Positions 24,132 through 33,579 of a stretch of 64,000 nt of DNA are shown piece by piece. A model generated the notes under the pieces. The model worked only from the letters and a program-made list of their open reading frames with translations, did not search any database and had not been told where the DNA came from. Positions within the stretch are counted from its first letter, which is position 1. Each line of letters starts with the position of its first letter. The stretch is from Calliopum simillimum (taxonomy: Eukaryota; Arthropoda; Insecta; Diptera; Lauxaniidae), in NCBI GenBank assembly GCA_951812925.1, contig OX638372.1:49937722-50001721 (forward strand). The letters run 5' to 3'. A program made the translations under genes and the position numbers.

Positions 24132-25444
24132 CAGGGTGGCTGATTCGAAGTATTACCAATTCAAAAGTCTATATTTTTAGTTACCATGCACAGATTTTAT
24201 TGATCAAACGCTATAATTGTTGGGAAATGTTCAAATTTTAAGAATCTACTTGAGATTTTCGATATGGCCACCTTTGGCCTTAACTATGGCCCGTAGACGG
24301 TCGAAGAACGAGTCGCATGCTGCACGAATTTGATTTTGTGGAAGTTTGCGCCATTCTCGTTGAAGGGCCACTTTTAGCGCATCAACGCTCTGGTATTTTT
24401 TAGTCAAGACCTTCCTGTCCAACATACCCCAGATTGAGAAATCCAGCGGATTCGCATCAGGCGAATTTGAGAGCCATTGTTGAGCAGAAATGAAGCTAGG
24501 AACGTTTTTTTCTAACCATTCTTGATTCACACGAGCTTTGTGTGACGGTGCCGAGTCTTGTTGGAATGTCCATGGCTTGCGACCGAAATGTTTGCGTCCC
24601 CACGGTAGTAAAGCACCCTCCAACACTGATTCACGATACACCTGGGCGTTTACTTTGACGCCAGCGGCCAAAAAAACGAGTGGTGAGCGCCCATCAGCAG
24701 TCACTGCAGACCAAACCATCACATGCGGTGGTGCCTGCGTCCTGGTGGCCAAACGAACATTCAAATTTTTGTAGGACCTCTCTGTCAAGTAAACCCGATC
24801 ATTTTGTTTGTTTACATATTGCTGGATACAGTAATTTTTCTCATCAGAGAATACAATTTGTGACAGATTTCCGGCGGCGTGCAAGCGCAACAACTCCTTG
24901 GCTTTATCGAGCCTAACTTTTTTTTGAGCAGGAGTGAGATCATGCGCCTTTTGGAACTTGAGGGCCTTTAGTCCGAGCTTGTTTGACAATATGTGTTGCA
25001 TTCGTTCACGCGATATTTTCAGCTCGGCAGCCATTTGTCTGCCACTGCGTCTCGGATTTCGCTCAATTCCGGCCTTCACGTTTCGAACCATTTCTGGTGA
25101 TGTTGAAGTTATTTTCCGACCACCACCATGTCGTTTGGCAACGCTGCTGGTACCATTGTAACGTGTTATGGTCCGATACACAAACATTTTATTCACTTTA
25201 AAATGTTTCAGCTCACGAACAATTGCTGGTTGCGATTTTCCAGCCAAATAAAGAGCAATCACACTATTACGTTTGAATTCCATTTCGAAAATTTTTTATT
25301 TTCAATAAATTGACGCGCAAATGCTTTTGGTTACTTGTTGACAATAGAATGAACTAACATCATGCCAATTTTTAGACAGCTGTCATGTTCCATCTGTCAG
25401 ATAAGTCTATCTGAAGTTGGTAACAGTTCGAATCAGCCACCATG
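24132..25444 (-). mobile_element. complete DD37D (maT-like) mariner-superfamily transposon
   Basis: Terminal inverted repeats CAGGGTGGCTGATTCGAA at the left and the complement of CATGGTGGCTGATTCGAA at the right, each next to TA (24130, 25445). The 1313-bp element has one uninterrupted transposase gene on the minus strand, the size and structure of an autonomous copy. Confidence 0.93.
24246..25283 (-). CDS. DD37D mariner-family transposase, intact
   Basis: 345 residues, start to stop with no interruption. The N-terminal half (about 1-115) has two helix-turn-helix regions, including VIALYLAGKSQPAIVREL and RRSGRQMAAELKISRERM, separated by a GGGRK basic link of the AT-hook-like type. The catalytic domain has Asp147 (VFSDEKNY), Asp243 (FQQDSAPSH) and Asp281 (SPDANPLDFSIW). 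The 37 residues between the last two aspartates define DD37D, the spacing of maT elements. The enzyme would cut and paste its own element at TA sites using Mg2+. It lies between two matching terminal repeats, so all parts needed for transposition appear present. Expression or activity cannot be judged. Confidence 0.95.
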   Translation of the reverse strand: MEFKRNSVIALYLAGKSQPAIVRELKHFKVNKMFVYRTITRYNGTSSVAKRHGGGRKITSTSPEMVRNVKAGIERNPRRSGRQMAAELKISRERMQHILSNKLGLKALKFQKAHDLTPAQKKVRLDKAKELLRLHAAGNLSQIVFSDEKNYCIQQYVNKQNDRVYLTERSYKNLNVRLATRTQAPPHVMVWSAVTADGRSPLVFLAAGVKVNAQVYRESVLEGALLPWGRKHFGRKPWTFQQDSAPSHKARVNQEWLEKNVPSFISAQQWLSNSPDANPLDFSIWGMLDRKVLTKKYQSVDALKVALQREWRKLPQNQIRAACDSFFDRLRAIVKAKGGHIENLK

Positions 25445-25446
25445 TA

Positions 25447-25975
25447 GCTCAAAATACAAAATAATTTATCGAAATTTGCTTCGTTCGCTAGATATATTGA
25501 AAAAACTCCATCTTCGATTTCCACCCATTTATTTTTTAGCACTCCGTGGTTATTGTTTCTTAAATGACCCATTGACCAAATTCTGTAATAAAAACCTCTA
25601 AACGTCGTAGTGCCTTTCTATATGACATACAAAATAGTCTAGTAGTCGAGATTTTTGCACTGTTCGTCAGATTGTTCTGAACTTAGAGCTTTATCTAGAC
25701 CCTAGAACAGCATCCAGAACGTTATGGAGAGAATGATATTCTAAATTATCTGGTGCAGTTTCTTTTCCAATTTTCATTTTTATATTTAATTTCTTGAGTG
25801 TAATATATACAAATTCATTCCCCACAAATTGGTTATGTATTATTAAGAAACTATGCCCATAATGAAAAGACACTAGACATTAAATTATAACACCGGAAAA
25901 GCAAACTAAACTAAATCTGAAATTATTCCCCCCTCTGTATTCTCAAATAAAGTACGTAATAAAGTGATTTAAACA
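25447..25975. other. no gene or element recognised
   Basis: Ordinary A/T-rich sequence between the mariner and the CAA-rich block; only short chance frames. Confidence 0.45.
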
Positions 25976-27120
25976 ACAACAACAACAACAAAACTAAATG
26001 AAAAAGAACAGCAACAACTAATAGTGGGGAAAAAAAGAGAGACAAAAATAGAAATGCTAAAGAAAGCACTTCAGTGAAGAATGAGTGGGAGATTGCTGTG
26101 CAAGTAAATTAATTTATTAATAAAAAAATATTATGGTAGGTAAGTAAAAATGAAAACAAAATTCAAAAAAAAAAATAAATCTGAAGGAAAATTTCAAAAT
26201 GCTGAGAAAAATTTCAAGAGAAAATTTGTAAGAGCACTTACTCACCGCACGTATGCAGGAAAGAAAAATTTTAGACAAAAAAATACAAATGAAGAGCATT
26301 TTGGATGTGAATTGAGTAAAGAAAGAAAGCCACCAAGCGACACAGCGTGAAACTAAAATTTTTGTTATAAGTAGGTAGTATTTTAGCAAAAACAACAACA
26401 CAACAACAACAATGATATAGTGAATTAATATTTCACAAAATAGTAGAAAACTTACAAGAGAGTCGTCGCCGTTGCCGCTGTTATCGCGAGTATGAATGCG
26501 CGAGTGTGAGCGTTCTGTATGAGTCAGTCAGTGTATAAGTTTCGAGGAAAATATTTTATTCAAAAAAAAAACAAAAAAAAATTGAGTATACGCTCCACCG
26601 TCGTCGCCAAGTTGGAAAAATAAAAAAGAAAAATCTTAGTCTTTGTCGTAGCATCAGGAAAATGCGCGCCAATACAGCAACGTTCGCGTATAAAACATTT
26701 TTACTCAGTCGAAGGCAAAAAACGGACGTTCATTTTTAAATAAAAAATTAAAGGAATTTTTTAATTCCTAAAACAAAAGTGAAATATTAAAAAAAAGAAA
26801 GGAGATTTTCAAACAAAAAATCAAAAAAAAAGAAAACAAAACAAACTACGTAACGTAAAATTGATTTTTCCAAAAATTTTAGTGCGTGCCCATTGTTGTG
26901 TTACATAGTGTAATAAGAAGAGATAACGTAAAGTGTAACCTATGAATGTGTGTTATGTGTGCGTGGAAAAATACGCAGTGTACGAAATTTTTTTTTTTAC
27001 AAATCCTACGTATGAAAGAAAAACGTAATAAATGATAAAAGAGTATAACATATAAAATAAAAAGTCGTCAAATTACTGACTTTTAAGAAAAACGAAATCA
27101 TCAATTTTTAAATATCTGAT
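25976..27120 (+). promoter_or_regulatory. possible upstream promoter and 5' leader region, perhaps for dunce
   Basis: The block has CAA runs (25976-25990), GC-richer patches (26459-26530, 26590-26720) and a long A-rich leader-like stretch, unlike the T/A repeats around it. ACATTT at 26695-26700 fits the insect initiator at five of six positions with A+1 at 26697. GGACGT at 26724-26729 fits the DPE consensus RGWYVT exactly at +28. A TATAAAA at 26689 is wrongly spaced for either this or the TCAGTC at 26705. Short frames open here (for example ATG 26661) look like uORFs. No coding exon is recognised. Confidence 0.25.
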
Positions 27121-27266
27121 TTTTTTTTATCTCCATGAAACCTACATATAGTGGTACGTTGCGTATCTCGGTATACTTATTTGCAAAAACCAACAACATC
27201 AGCTTGTGACCTATGCCCACTTTTAATACTTAATTTTGTTGGATAACACAGTTTGTCAACAAAAAA

Positions 27267-28656
27267 CACGGGGGTTCAAAACATTTTTTAACCCTCAAGT
27301 TGCATCACTCGGAAAATTTTTATATTTTCGTGTTCAGGGTACTTTCCTTATCATATAAAAAAAAAATTAAGGAAATCCGTCGGGCGCTTTTTTTTAATTC
27401 GAATTTTCCGTTTTTGCCAAAGTTGAGTTAAGTCAAAAATAACATGCGAAAACTAAAATCAATAAAAAGGAACACGAATAGTCATTTCTAACTAACTTTT
27501 AGATGTTGAACTGAAATCCGTTAACAAAATCGATCTATCGCTACAGAATTTTGAGATATCCTAACCTAAAAATTACCAAAATATAAGATTTTTCGTGATT
27601 TTTTCCTACTTTTGAGGCTATGTAACACGACAGTGTAATACTTTGTCGTAAAACCTGTTATGTTAGTCAAAAGCACATATCTTTGCGTACAAAACTCTTT
27701 TTAAATTATATCAATATCTTTTTTTTTTCTTGGAGTTATCCTAACCTAAAAATTTAAAAAGAAACAAAAACAAGATTTTCGACTACGTTGCAGGCTACAT
27801 AGAGAACGCACGAATTTTTTTTTGTCTTTTATACAAACTGCATCACTTATAATCATTTATTATCTTCAAAATGAGCTATCAAATAGTCATCTACAATTTT
27901 TTTATACAAAGTTATGAGCTCTTTAATATGACATCAAGAAACACAAAAACGTTATGCCAAAACAAGTGATACACTGAAGCTAAAAAGTTAGTTTGCTTAA
28001 AATTGTTGTGACGAAGAAGAGAAAACTCGAAGGTGACCACTCGATGGCTGATTTTAAAGACGAGGGATTGTAGTAAGTAATTCAGTTAGTATAAAGGAGC
28101 AGAAAAATTTCGTGCGTTCTCTATGTAGCCTCCAACGTAGTCGAAAATCTTGTTTTTGTTTCTCTTTAAATTTTTAGGTTAGGATAACTCCAAGAAAAAA
28201 AAAGATATTGATATAATTTAAAAAGAGTTTTGTACGCAAAGATATGTGCTTTTGACTAACATAACAGGTTTCACGACAAAGTATTACACTGTCGTGTTAC
28301 ATAGCCTCAAAAGTAGGAAAAAATCACGAAAAATCTTATATTTTGGTAATTTTTAGGTTAGGATATCTCAAAATTCTGTAGCGATAGATCGATTTTGTTA
28401 ACGGATTTCAGTTCAACATCTAAAAGTTAGTTAGAAATGACTATTCGTGTTCCTTTTTATTGATTTTAGTTTTCGCATGTTATTTTTGACTTAACTCAAC
28501 TTTGGCAAAAACGGAAAATTCGAATTAAAAAAAAAGCGCCCGACGGATTTTCTTAATTTTTTTTTTATATGATAAGGAAAGTACCCTGAACACGAAAATA
28601 TAAAAACTTTCCGAGTGATGCAACTTGAGGGTTAAAAAATGTTTTGAACCCCCGTG
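27267..28656. mobile_element. 1.39-kb foldback element with about 550-bp near-perfect arms
   Basis: Begins CACGGGGGTTCAAAAC and ends with the exact complement GTTTTGAACCCCCGTG. Arms 27267-27820 and 28103-28656 pair almost base for base, including GGGTACTTTCCTTATCATAT, CGTCGGGCGC and GTAACACGACAGTGTAATAC. The loop of about 280 bases has no coding frame. Each arm contains two copies of a TATCCTAACCTAAAAATT-type word. The superfamily is not identifiable; no clear target duplication beyond short A runs. Confidence 0.92.
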
Positions 28657-29018
28657 AAAATATTGCTTCAAAAAAATGAATACAAACAAATTTCCTTTCT
28701 CAAAATATTTTCGAAATATTTCACGTTATGAAAAAAAATGCCTAAGTCTAATACTATATATATGTAAGTATATTAAGGCAATTTTAGGAGAAGGGTCCCT
28801 CCTAAATAATTTTCAAAAATCATAGAAAAAAAAAAATTCCATATACTTGAAATTTCACGTGCTTCTGGCGAAATTACTTTTTTCATACAAAATGTATGGG
28901 AAATAAAGTCTTCACTCGGTGTTTTCCATCATAGGTTAGCGCGGGAGATGGCAGTTGCTATCATAACTTAGGCCGTGATTAGGCCCGTTGTATACCCGAT
29001 ATATAACTTCGTTGTTAA

Positions 29019-29732
29019 CACAGAAAAAAAAATATCGGTCAATCCAACCGATTTCAACGTTAGAAATTGCACCAACCCGCAGTAAAGGTAAAATTGACTG
29101 TGCAGTGCAGTAAAATTACTGTAAAAATAGTACTGTACAGTTGCTGTTAAAATGTTTAGGTACTGTGAAAACAGTTAATTTAACCTAGATTTTCGAGAGA
29201 AATTGCACCAACCCGGAGTTTTTGTATTTTGACCGTTGAACTCTGTAAATTTACAGTTTACTTGGTTTAGAAACTAACAAACGCAGTTACAGTAAAAATA
29301 ACATTCTTAAAAGGTCAGCTTACAATATAAACTGTTCCAAACAGTTAAAACTGTTTTGAAACGGTTTAATAGTTAGCACCCCAGAAGGGCTGTAACTAGC
29401 CGTTTCCAAAAACTCGAAGAAATTGTAGCAAGCAACTTCTACGGCGACACCATTTCAAATGGCAAAATATCAGAACAACTCTAGCAAACTTATGTTGATT
29501 TATTCTTAAACAATGTGAGAATTTTATGAACCTGTTAAAAACTCAATTCAAAATGTTATTCATATGAAAAATAAAAAATTATGGAATACAAAATGTACAG
29601 TTGAATTCAACTGTAGAAAAGTAAAGCTGATTCCGAAATTTTGAATTGTTGATTTTGTTTCCTATAGAAAATTTGAAAAACAATAGAATACAAAATTTAT
29701 AGTTAATTTTACCGTCAGTTTTTTTTTCTGTG
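29019..29732. mobile_element. MITE with CACAG-A(n) termini, copy 2, inverted relative to copy 1
   Basis: Same termini and interior as 3355-3969, read in the opposite direction, but with about 100 additional bases near 29383-29490. It lies directly against a LINE fragment on its right. Confidence 0.75.
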
Positions 29733-29739
29733 AACCTAT

Positions 29740-31020
29740 GTGAAATTTTTATAAACTCCAAAATAGATTTGGGACTCTTTTGAGCTATATCTTCAAGAGA
29801 GTCAAAGAAGTGACTTTCGAACACCTTGTAATGTCGGTTAGCCAACGCTGGGCATTCACAAAGGAAATGAAAAATGGACTCTTCGACGTCTGGATCTTTA
29901 CAACTTCTACAAAGATCTCCTACGTCGGTAAGTCCCAATCTAGAAGCGTGTCTGCCTCTAAAATAATGCCCCGTAATGACACCAATTAAAGTTCTGAGAC
30001 TTTGCCTATCTAACGAAATAATTCTACGTGTTCTGTTAGCGCCATACAGTGGCCATATCGCCCTCGACGTAAAACATGTAGTTAAGTTTGACCATCTAAA
30101 ATTAGCCCACAAAATACATTTAGAGTCAATGTTGGCTCTTATCAATGCAAGTGGTTTCATAATATAGGTTTTAGAAATAATGTCAGTTAAAGACTCTTTC
30201 CTAGCAAGTTCATCATCATTTTCATTACCAACAAAATTACTGTGTCCGGGAACCCAACATATTGTTAGACTACATAGCTGCCCTACTTCACATAGGGATT
30301 TTCTGCAGCTAAAGACTAAGCGAGACTTTGTAATATTGGACCCAAGGGCCCTAATGGCAGCCTGACTATCAACGTAAATAACAAATGTGTAACTTCATTC
30401 ATAAATTTTGAGTTTAATAATTTGGCATGCCTTCCACACAGCCAAAATTTCCAACTGAAATACGCGGCAGTAAAGCAAAAGATTTGCTGCTATTCAAGTC
30501 CTTTGAAAATACCCCAGCACCTACACCAAACTCCATTTTCGAGCCGTCAGTGTATATTTCTTTGGAATTCAGAATCGGAGTCCAACTTTTTCTTTCAGGT
30601 ATTTTCACTTGAAGGTTGAGAACATTAAAGTGGGATTGATGTAATCAGTTCCATTGTCAATATCACAACCAGGGAATTGTGCAAAAATACTGCCATGACA
30701 ATAAGTTTTTGACTTCCTTCAACTTGATGGCAGTTTTTGCTGCAACTTCTTTAGCGTAAAAATATCAAGGGGCTCCAAATGAAGCAAAGCGTCGAGAGCA
30801 GCTGAAGGAACAGTGTTAACAGCTCCGCTAACTTCTATACCTGCCATTCTTTGAATTTTTGATAAAATTGCCAAAAAGGTTTGCTTGCTTAAGGCCTTCC
30901 ACCAGATCAGAATTTCGTAGGTCAGAATTGGTCTGATGATGGCCTTATACATCCACAAAACTACTTTTGGCTTAAGGCCCCAAAATTCTTTTGCATGTGT
31001 AAAAAGCAACGCATGCTTTC
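29740..31020 (-). pseudogene. LINE relic: reverse transcriptase thumb, RNase H and C-terminal zinc-finger region
   Basis: Read on the minus strand: GLKPKVVLWMYKAIIRPILT and KIQRMAGIEVSGAVNTVPSA (31009-30719, end of a reverse transcriptase); IYTDGSKMEFGVGAGVF (within 30608-30414, first RNase H strand with its catalytic Asp); and ITGHYFRGRHASRLGL, then CRSCKDPDVEESIFHFLCEC (within 30160-29760, Cys/His tail). The layout fits R1/LOA/I-type non-LTR elements that carry RNase H. Frameshifts separate the three parts, and everything upstream is missing. Confidence 0.85.
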
Positions 31021-31254
31021 CATTTTAAATCATAATAAAGTTCTGTAATATTGTAGGAAAATTCAAGAAGAGTTGCTTTAAGTTATTTATGTGTGACAAA
31101 ATTGAGTTAGATACAAAAGCTTAGCTGCTTACATTCTTGTTTTATGGCCCCGAACAGTGGCCTCCAAATTTGAAAAAATTCACATAAGTACTCTTCAGAT
31201 CTTGCATTTACTGTTCCTAGTGCATGGGTGAAATTTGATTGGATATCTCAAAAA

Positions 31255-31520
31255 ACCGTTTTAGTATAGCATTTTGAAGCTTCAGCTACGCCCTCTTATT
31301 CGAGTTCCCCTTTTTTTTTGCGCTAGCCATTCCTAGTATTTTTGTGTATTTTGGTTGCTTTGTCATGAAAAATACTCCTAAAATTGAATTTTTAATAAAT
31401 TTTTTGTATGGGCGGTAGGCGTGGCCGTTGACCGATTTCACTCATTTTCAATCCGACGAGCAAACTTTGATGAAGGAGCCAGCGTACCAAATTTCATCGA
31501 ATTAACTTGCTCCCAAAAAA
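31255..31520 (-). repeat. DINE-1/INE-1-like repeat, partial inverted copy
   Basis: Contains TTTGTATGGGCGGTAGGCGT, CGATTTCACTCATTTTCAAT and ACCAAATTTCATCGAATTA, which match the complement of the copies at 8713 and 61815. Both ends are missing. Confidence 0.6.
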
Positions 31521-31618
31521 AACAAAAACCACTTACATTTTTTTAAATTAAATTAAAGCATAATTTCTAGGCTTTAAAATTATATATGACTCAAGATGGG
31601 ATTCGGTCGCTAGCTGAG

Positions 31619-32001
31619 ATTTTTTGGCTTTTGAACGCCAGCGGCAGGCAAAACTCTTAGTTTACTCAAAAGGAAGGCATCTTACGAAAAAAGTTTACTA
31701 GGCACAAAATGCTTAGAATCGTCCAAGAAACACGTGTGCATTTTTTTGAAATTTTTTTAAACTTTTTTTTTTGAATAATTTTTGAAAAATTGTTTTTTTT
31801 AAAAATTTTTTCAAAAATTGTTTTATTAAAAAATTTTTTCAAAAATTATACAAAAAAAAAAAAATTTTTTAACTTTCCAAAAATTTCCCAAAAATTTCAC
31901 ACGTGTTACTTGAGCGATTCAAAGCATTTTATCGTAATATGCTTTCCTCTTGAGTAAACAAAGAGTTTTGCCTGCCGCTGGCGTTCAAAAGCCAAAAAAA
32001 A
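31619..32001. mobile_element. 383-bp foldback repeat
   Basis: Arms read TTGGCTTTTGAACGCCAGCG, GCAGGCAAAACTCTT and TTTACTCAA at the left, and their complements at 31945-31999. The centre (about 31740-31900) is made of short AAAATTTTTT-type self-complementary runs. No coding content. Confidence 0.75.
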
Positions 32002-32269
32002 AATGTTTTTCACCAAGTAATATTTTTTATCAAAAGAACAATTAAAAATGAATGGGACTATTAACTTAGACTTATCGATTTACAAACTTTGGTGTAAGCT
32101 ATAAATTTTTTAAAAAACACCCTTTTCATGAAAATGACTAAAAACGCCAAATTCAACACCCTGTATTTTAACACCAAATGGTACTAGTACCAAATCCTCC
32201 CGGGTTATTGTTCTTGCACACCGGATCTACCACATTGCCAAATTTGACTGAAATCGGAGACAAAAAAAT

Positions 32270-32520
32270 GTACAGCAGGTTGGCTTCGCTTGTTGACGAT
32301 AGAATTGAGCATTAATGGTTTGGCCACCTGGCAACAGCTCATAATGGATCACACATAGCTGGTCCTGACCAGGACGTTCTTTGTCTTCGACATCAAAATA
32401 ACCACTTTTTTAACCACTCACGATAGCATGATTCAGCTGGAGCATAGTCCCCATAAACTTCTACAAGAATGCGATGTCTTTCGGCAGCTGTTTTCTTTTA
32501 AAAAAAATGACCCACTAGAA
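32270..32520 (-). pseudogene. internally deleted mariner transposase fragment
   Basis: The minus strand reads GYFDVEDKERPGQDQ, the start-of-linker signature of one mariner group, followed directly by CVIHYELLPGGQTINAQFYR, which normally lies far downstream. The N-terminal and catalytic parts are thus joined by deletion, in frame. The rest of the element is lost. Confidence 0.7.
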
Positions 32521-33436
32521 CCCCCCCGCAAATGCTGTCTTTTTCTCCAATATTCGAAGTTATTCATCGTGAAAAATAATAACGATGTACACAAGATAAA
32601 ATTATTTTGTTGACTGATTTTGACAGCTGTCAAATGTACCTTCAAAATGACATGTATATAAAGTTCGAGCTTTCACGATATTTGTTAGTACGGACATCCA
32701 CCGTCAAATTCCGGTTTTTAAGTTGTAAAAAAAAAATGTTTTCATCCCTACCTTTAGGGCTAATTGAATGCGCAGCGTTAAAGTTAAATGGCGAATGTAG
32801 GTGTTTTTCATCAGTCTAATAGCAAACTCCCTACCATACCTAATCTAACCTAAAATATGCTTATAGCACAGGCATAAAAAAGTGACTTGTATAAAGAAAG
32901 TGACCTACTTATGTATATATCGTGATTTCAAATAAAAAATCTAAGAAACAATGACAAAAATCTTAAATTTCTACAAGGAGCACATATTGTGATATAAAAT
33001 GAATGTGATGCTGTGAATGAATTACCAAAAAATTTTAAAAAATAATTTTTAAAAAAGTAAAAACAAATATATCTTTAAAAATGTTTTAAAAATAAAATTT
33101 CAAATGCATAAAAAAAAAAAATAAAAAACAATGCTGTGATTTCGAAAAGGCCCTCCTATGTAATAAGCATCTCTTAAGAATTCAATGCCAAAGATATATA
33201 TAAAAATATGCAAACATAGTATATGCACCAAATTAAAAATTTTAAAAAAAAAACATAAAAATATAAAACAAAAATTACAACACAACTCATAAGAAAATTC
33301 AAAAGACATTATTTTTATATACCAACTAGAAAACTAAAAATTTTTCATTTCAAAGAAAAAATTTTTATATTTTTTCGAAACTGAAAATCATAAATTACAA
33401 ACCAACGCAACGACACGAAACTTTTGAAAATCCACA
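32521..33436. other. upstream of first dunce exon; no element recognised
   Basis: Very A/T-rich, with runs of A near 33108 and 33243. It may hold the 5' UTR and promoter of the exon starting at 33437, but no core promoter motif is convincing. Confidence 0.4.
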
Positions 33437-33579
33437 ATGATGAATAAAAATTCCGAAGGTTCACATTCGCTGCCGCGTCTGCAATCATTTTTCAATATGA
33501 TACCCACCATTTTTGAAGACGATTTGGCCACGGCCATATTGGCAGATCGTAATAATATGTTTTCGATAAAAACACGAAG
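33437..33579 (+). CDS. dnc: dunce first coding exon (isoform-specific N-terminus)
   Basis: Encodes residues 1-47 and two bases of codon 48. Two ATGs stand in tandem at 33437 and 33440, and an in-frame TGA lies just upstream at 33425-33427, so coding starts here rather than continuing from an upstream exon. The peptide begins [19 protein letters not shown], a Ser/Phe-containing leader, and ends NNMFSIKTR. The donor is AG/GTATAA at 33580. Its phase-2 end joins exactly to the [12 protein letters not shown] exon at 43328, creating a Ser codon. No promoter is obvious immediately upstream; the preceding 300 bases are A/T-rich and could be 5' UTR. Confidence 0.85.

Noticed and set aside
26117..26401. 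94-codon antisense frame rich in Phe, Leu and Ser
   Set aside because: Low-complexity shadow of A-rich leader-like DNA.
26689..26710. TATAAAA plus TCAGTC as a TATA/initiator pair
   Set aside because: The spacing is only 18 bases from TATA to the initiator A, too short for a fly TATA promoter; the Inr/DPE reading was kept instead at low confidence.
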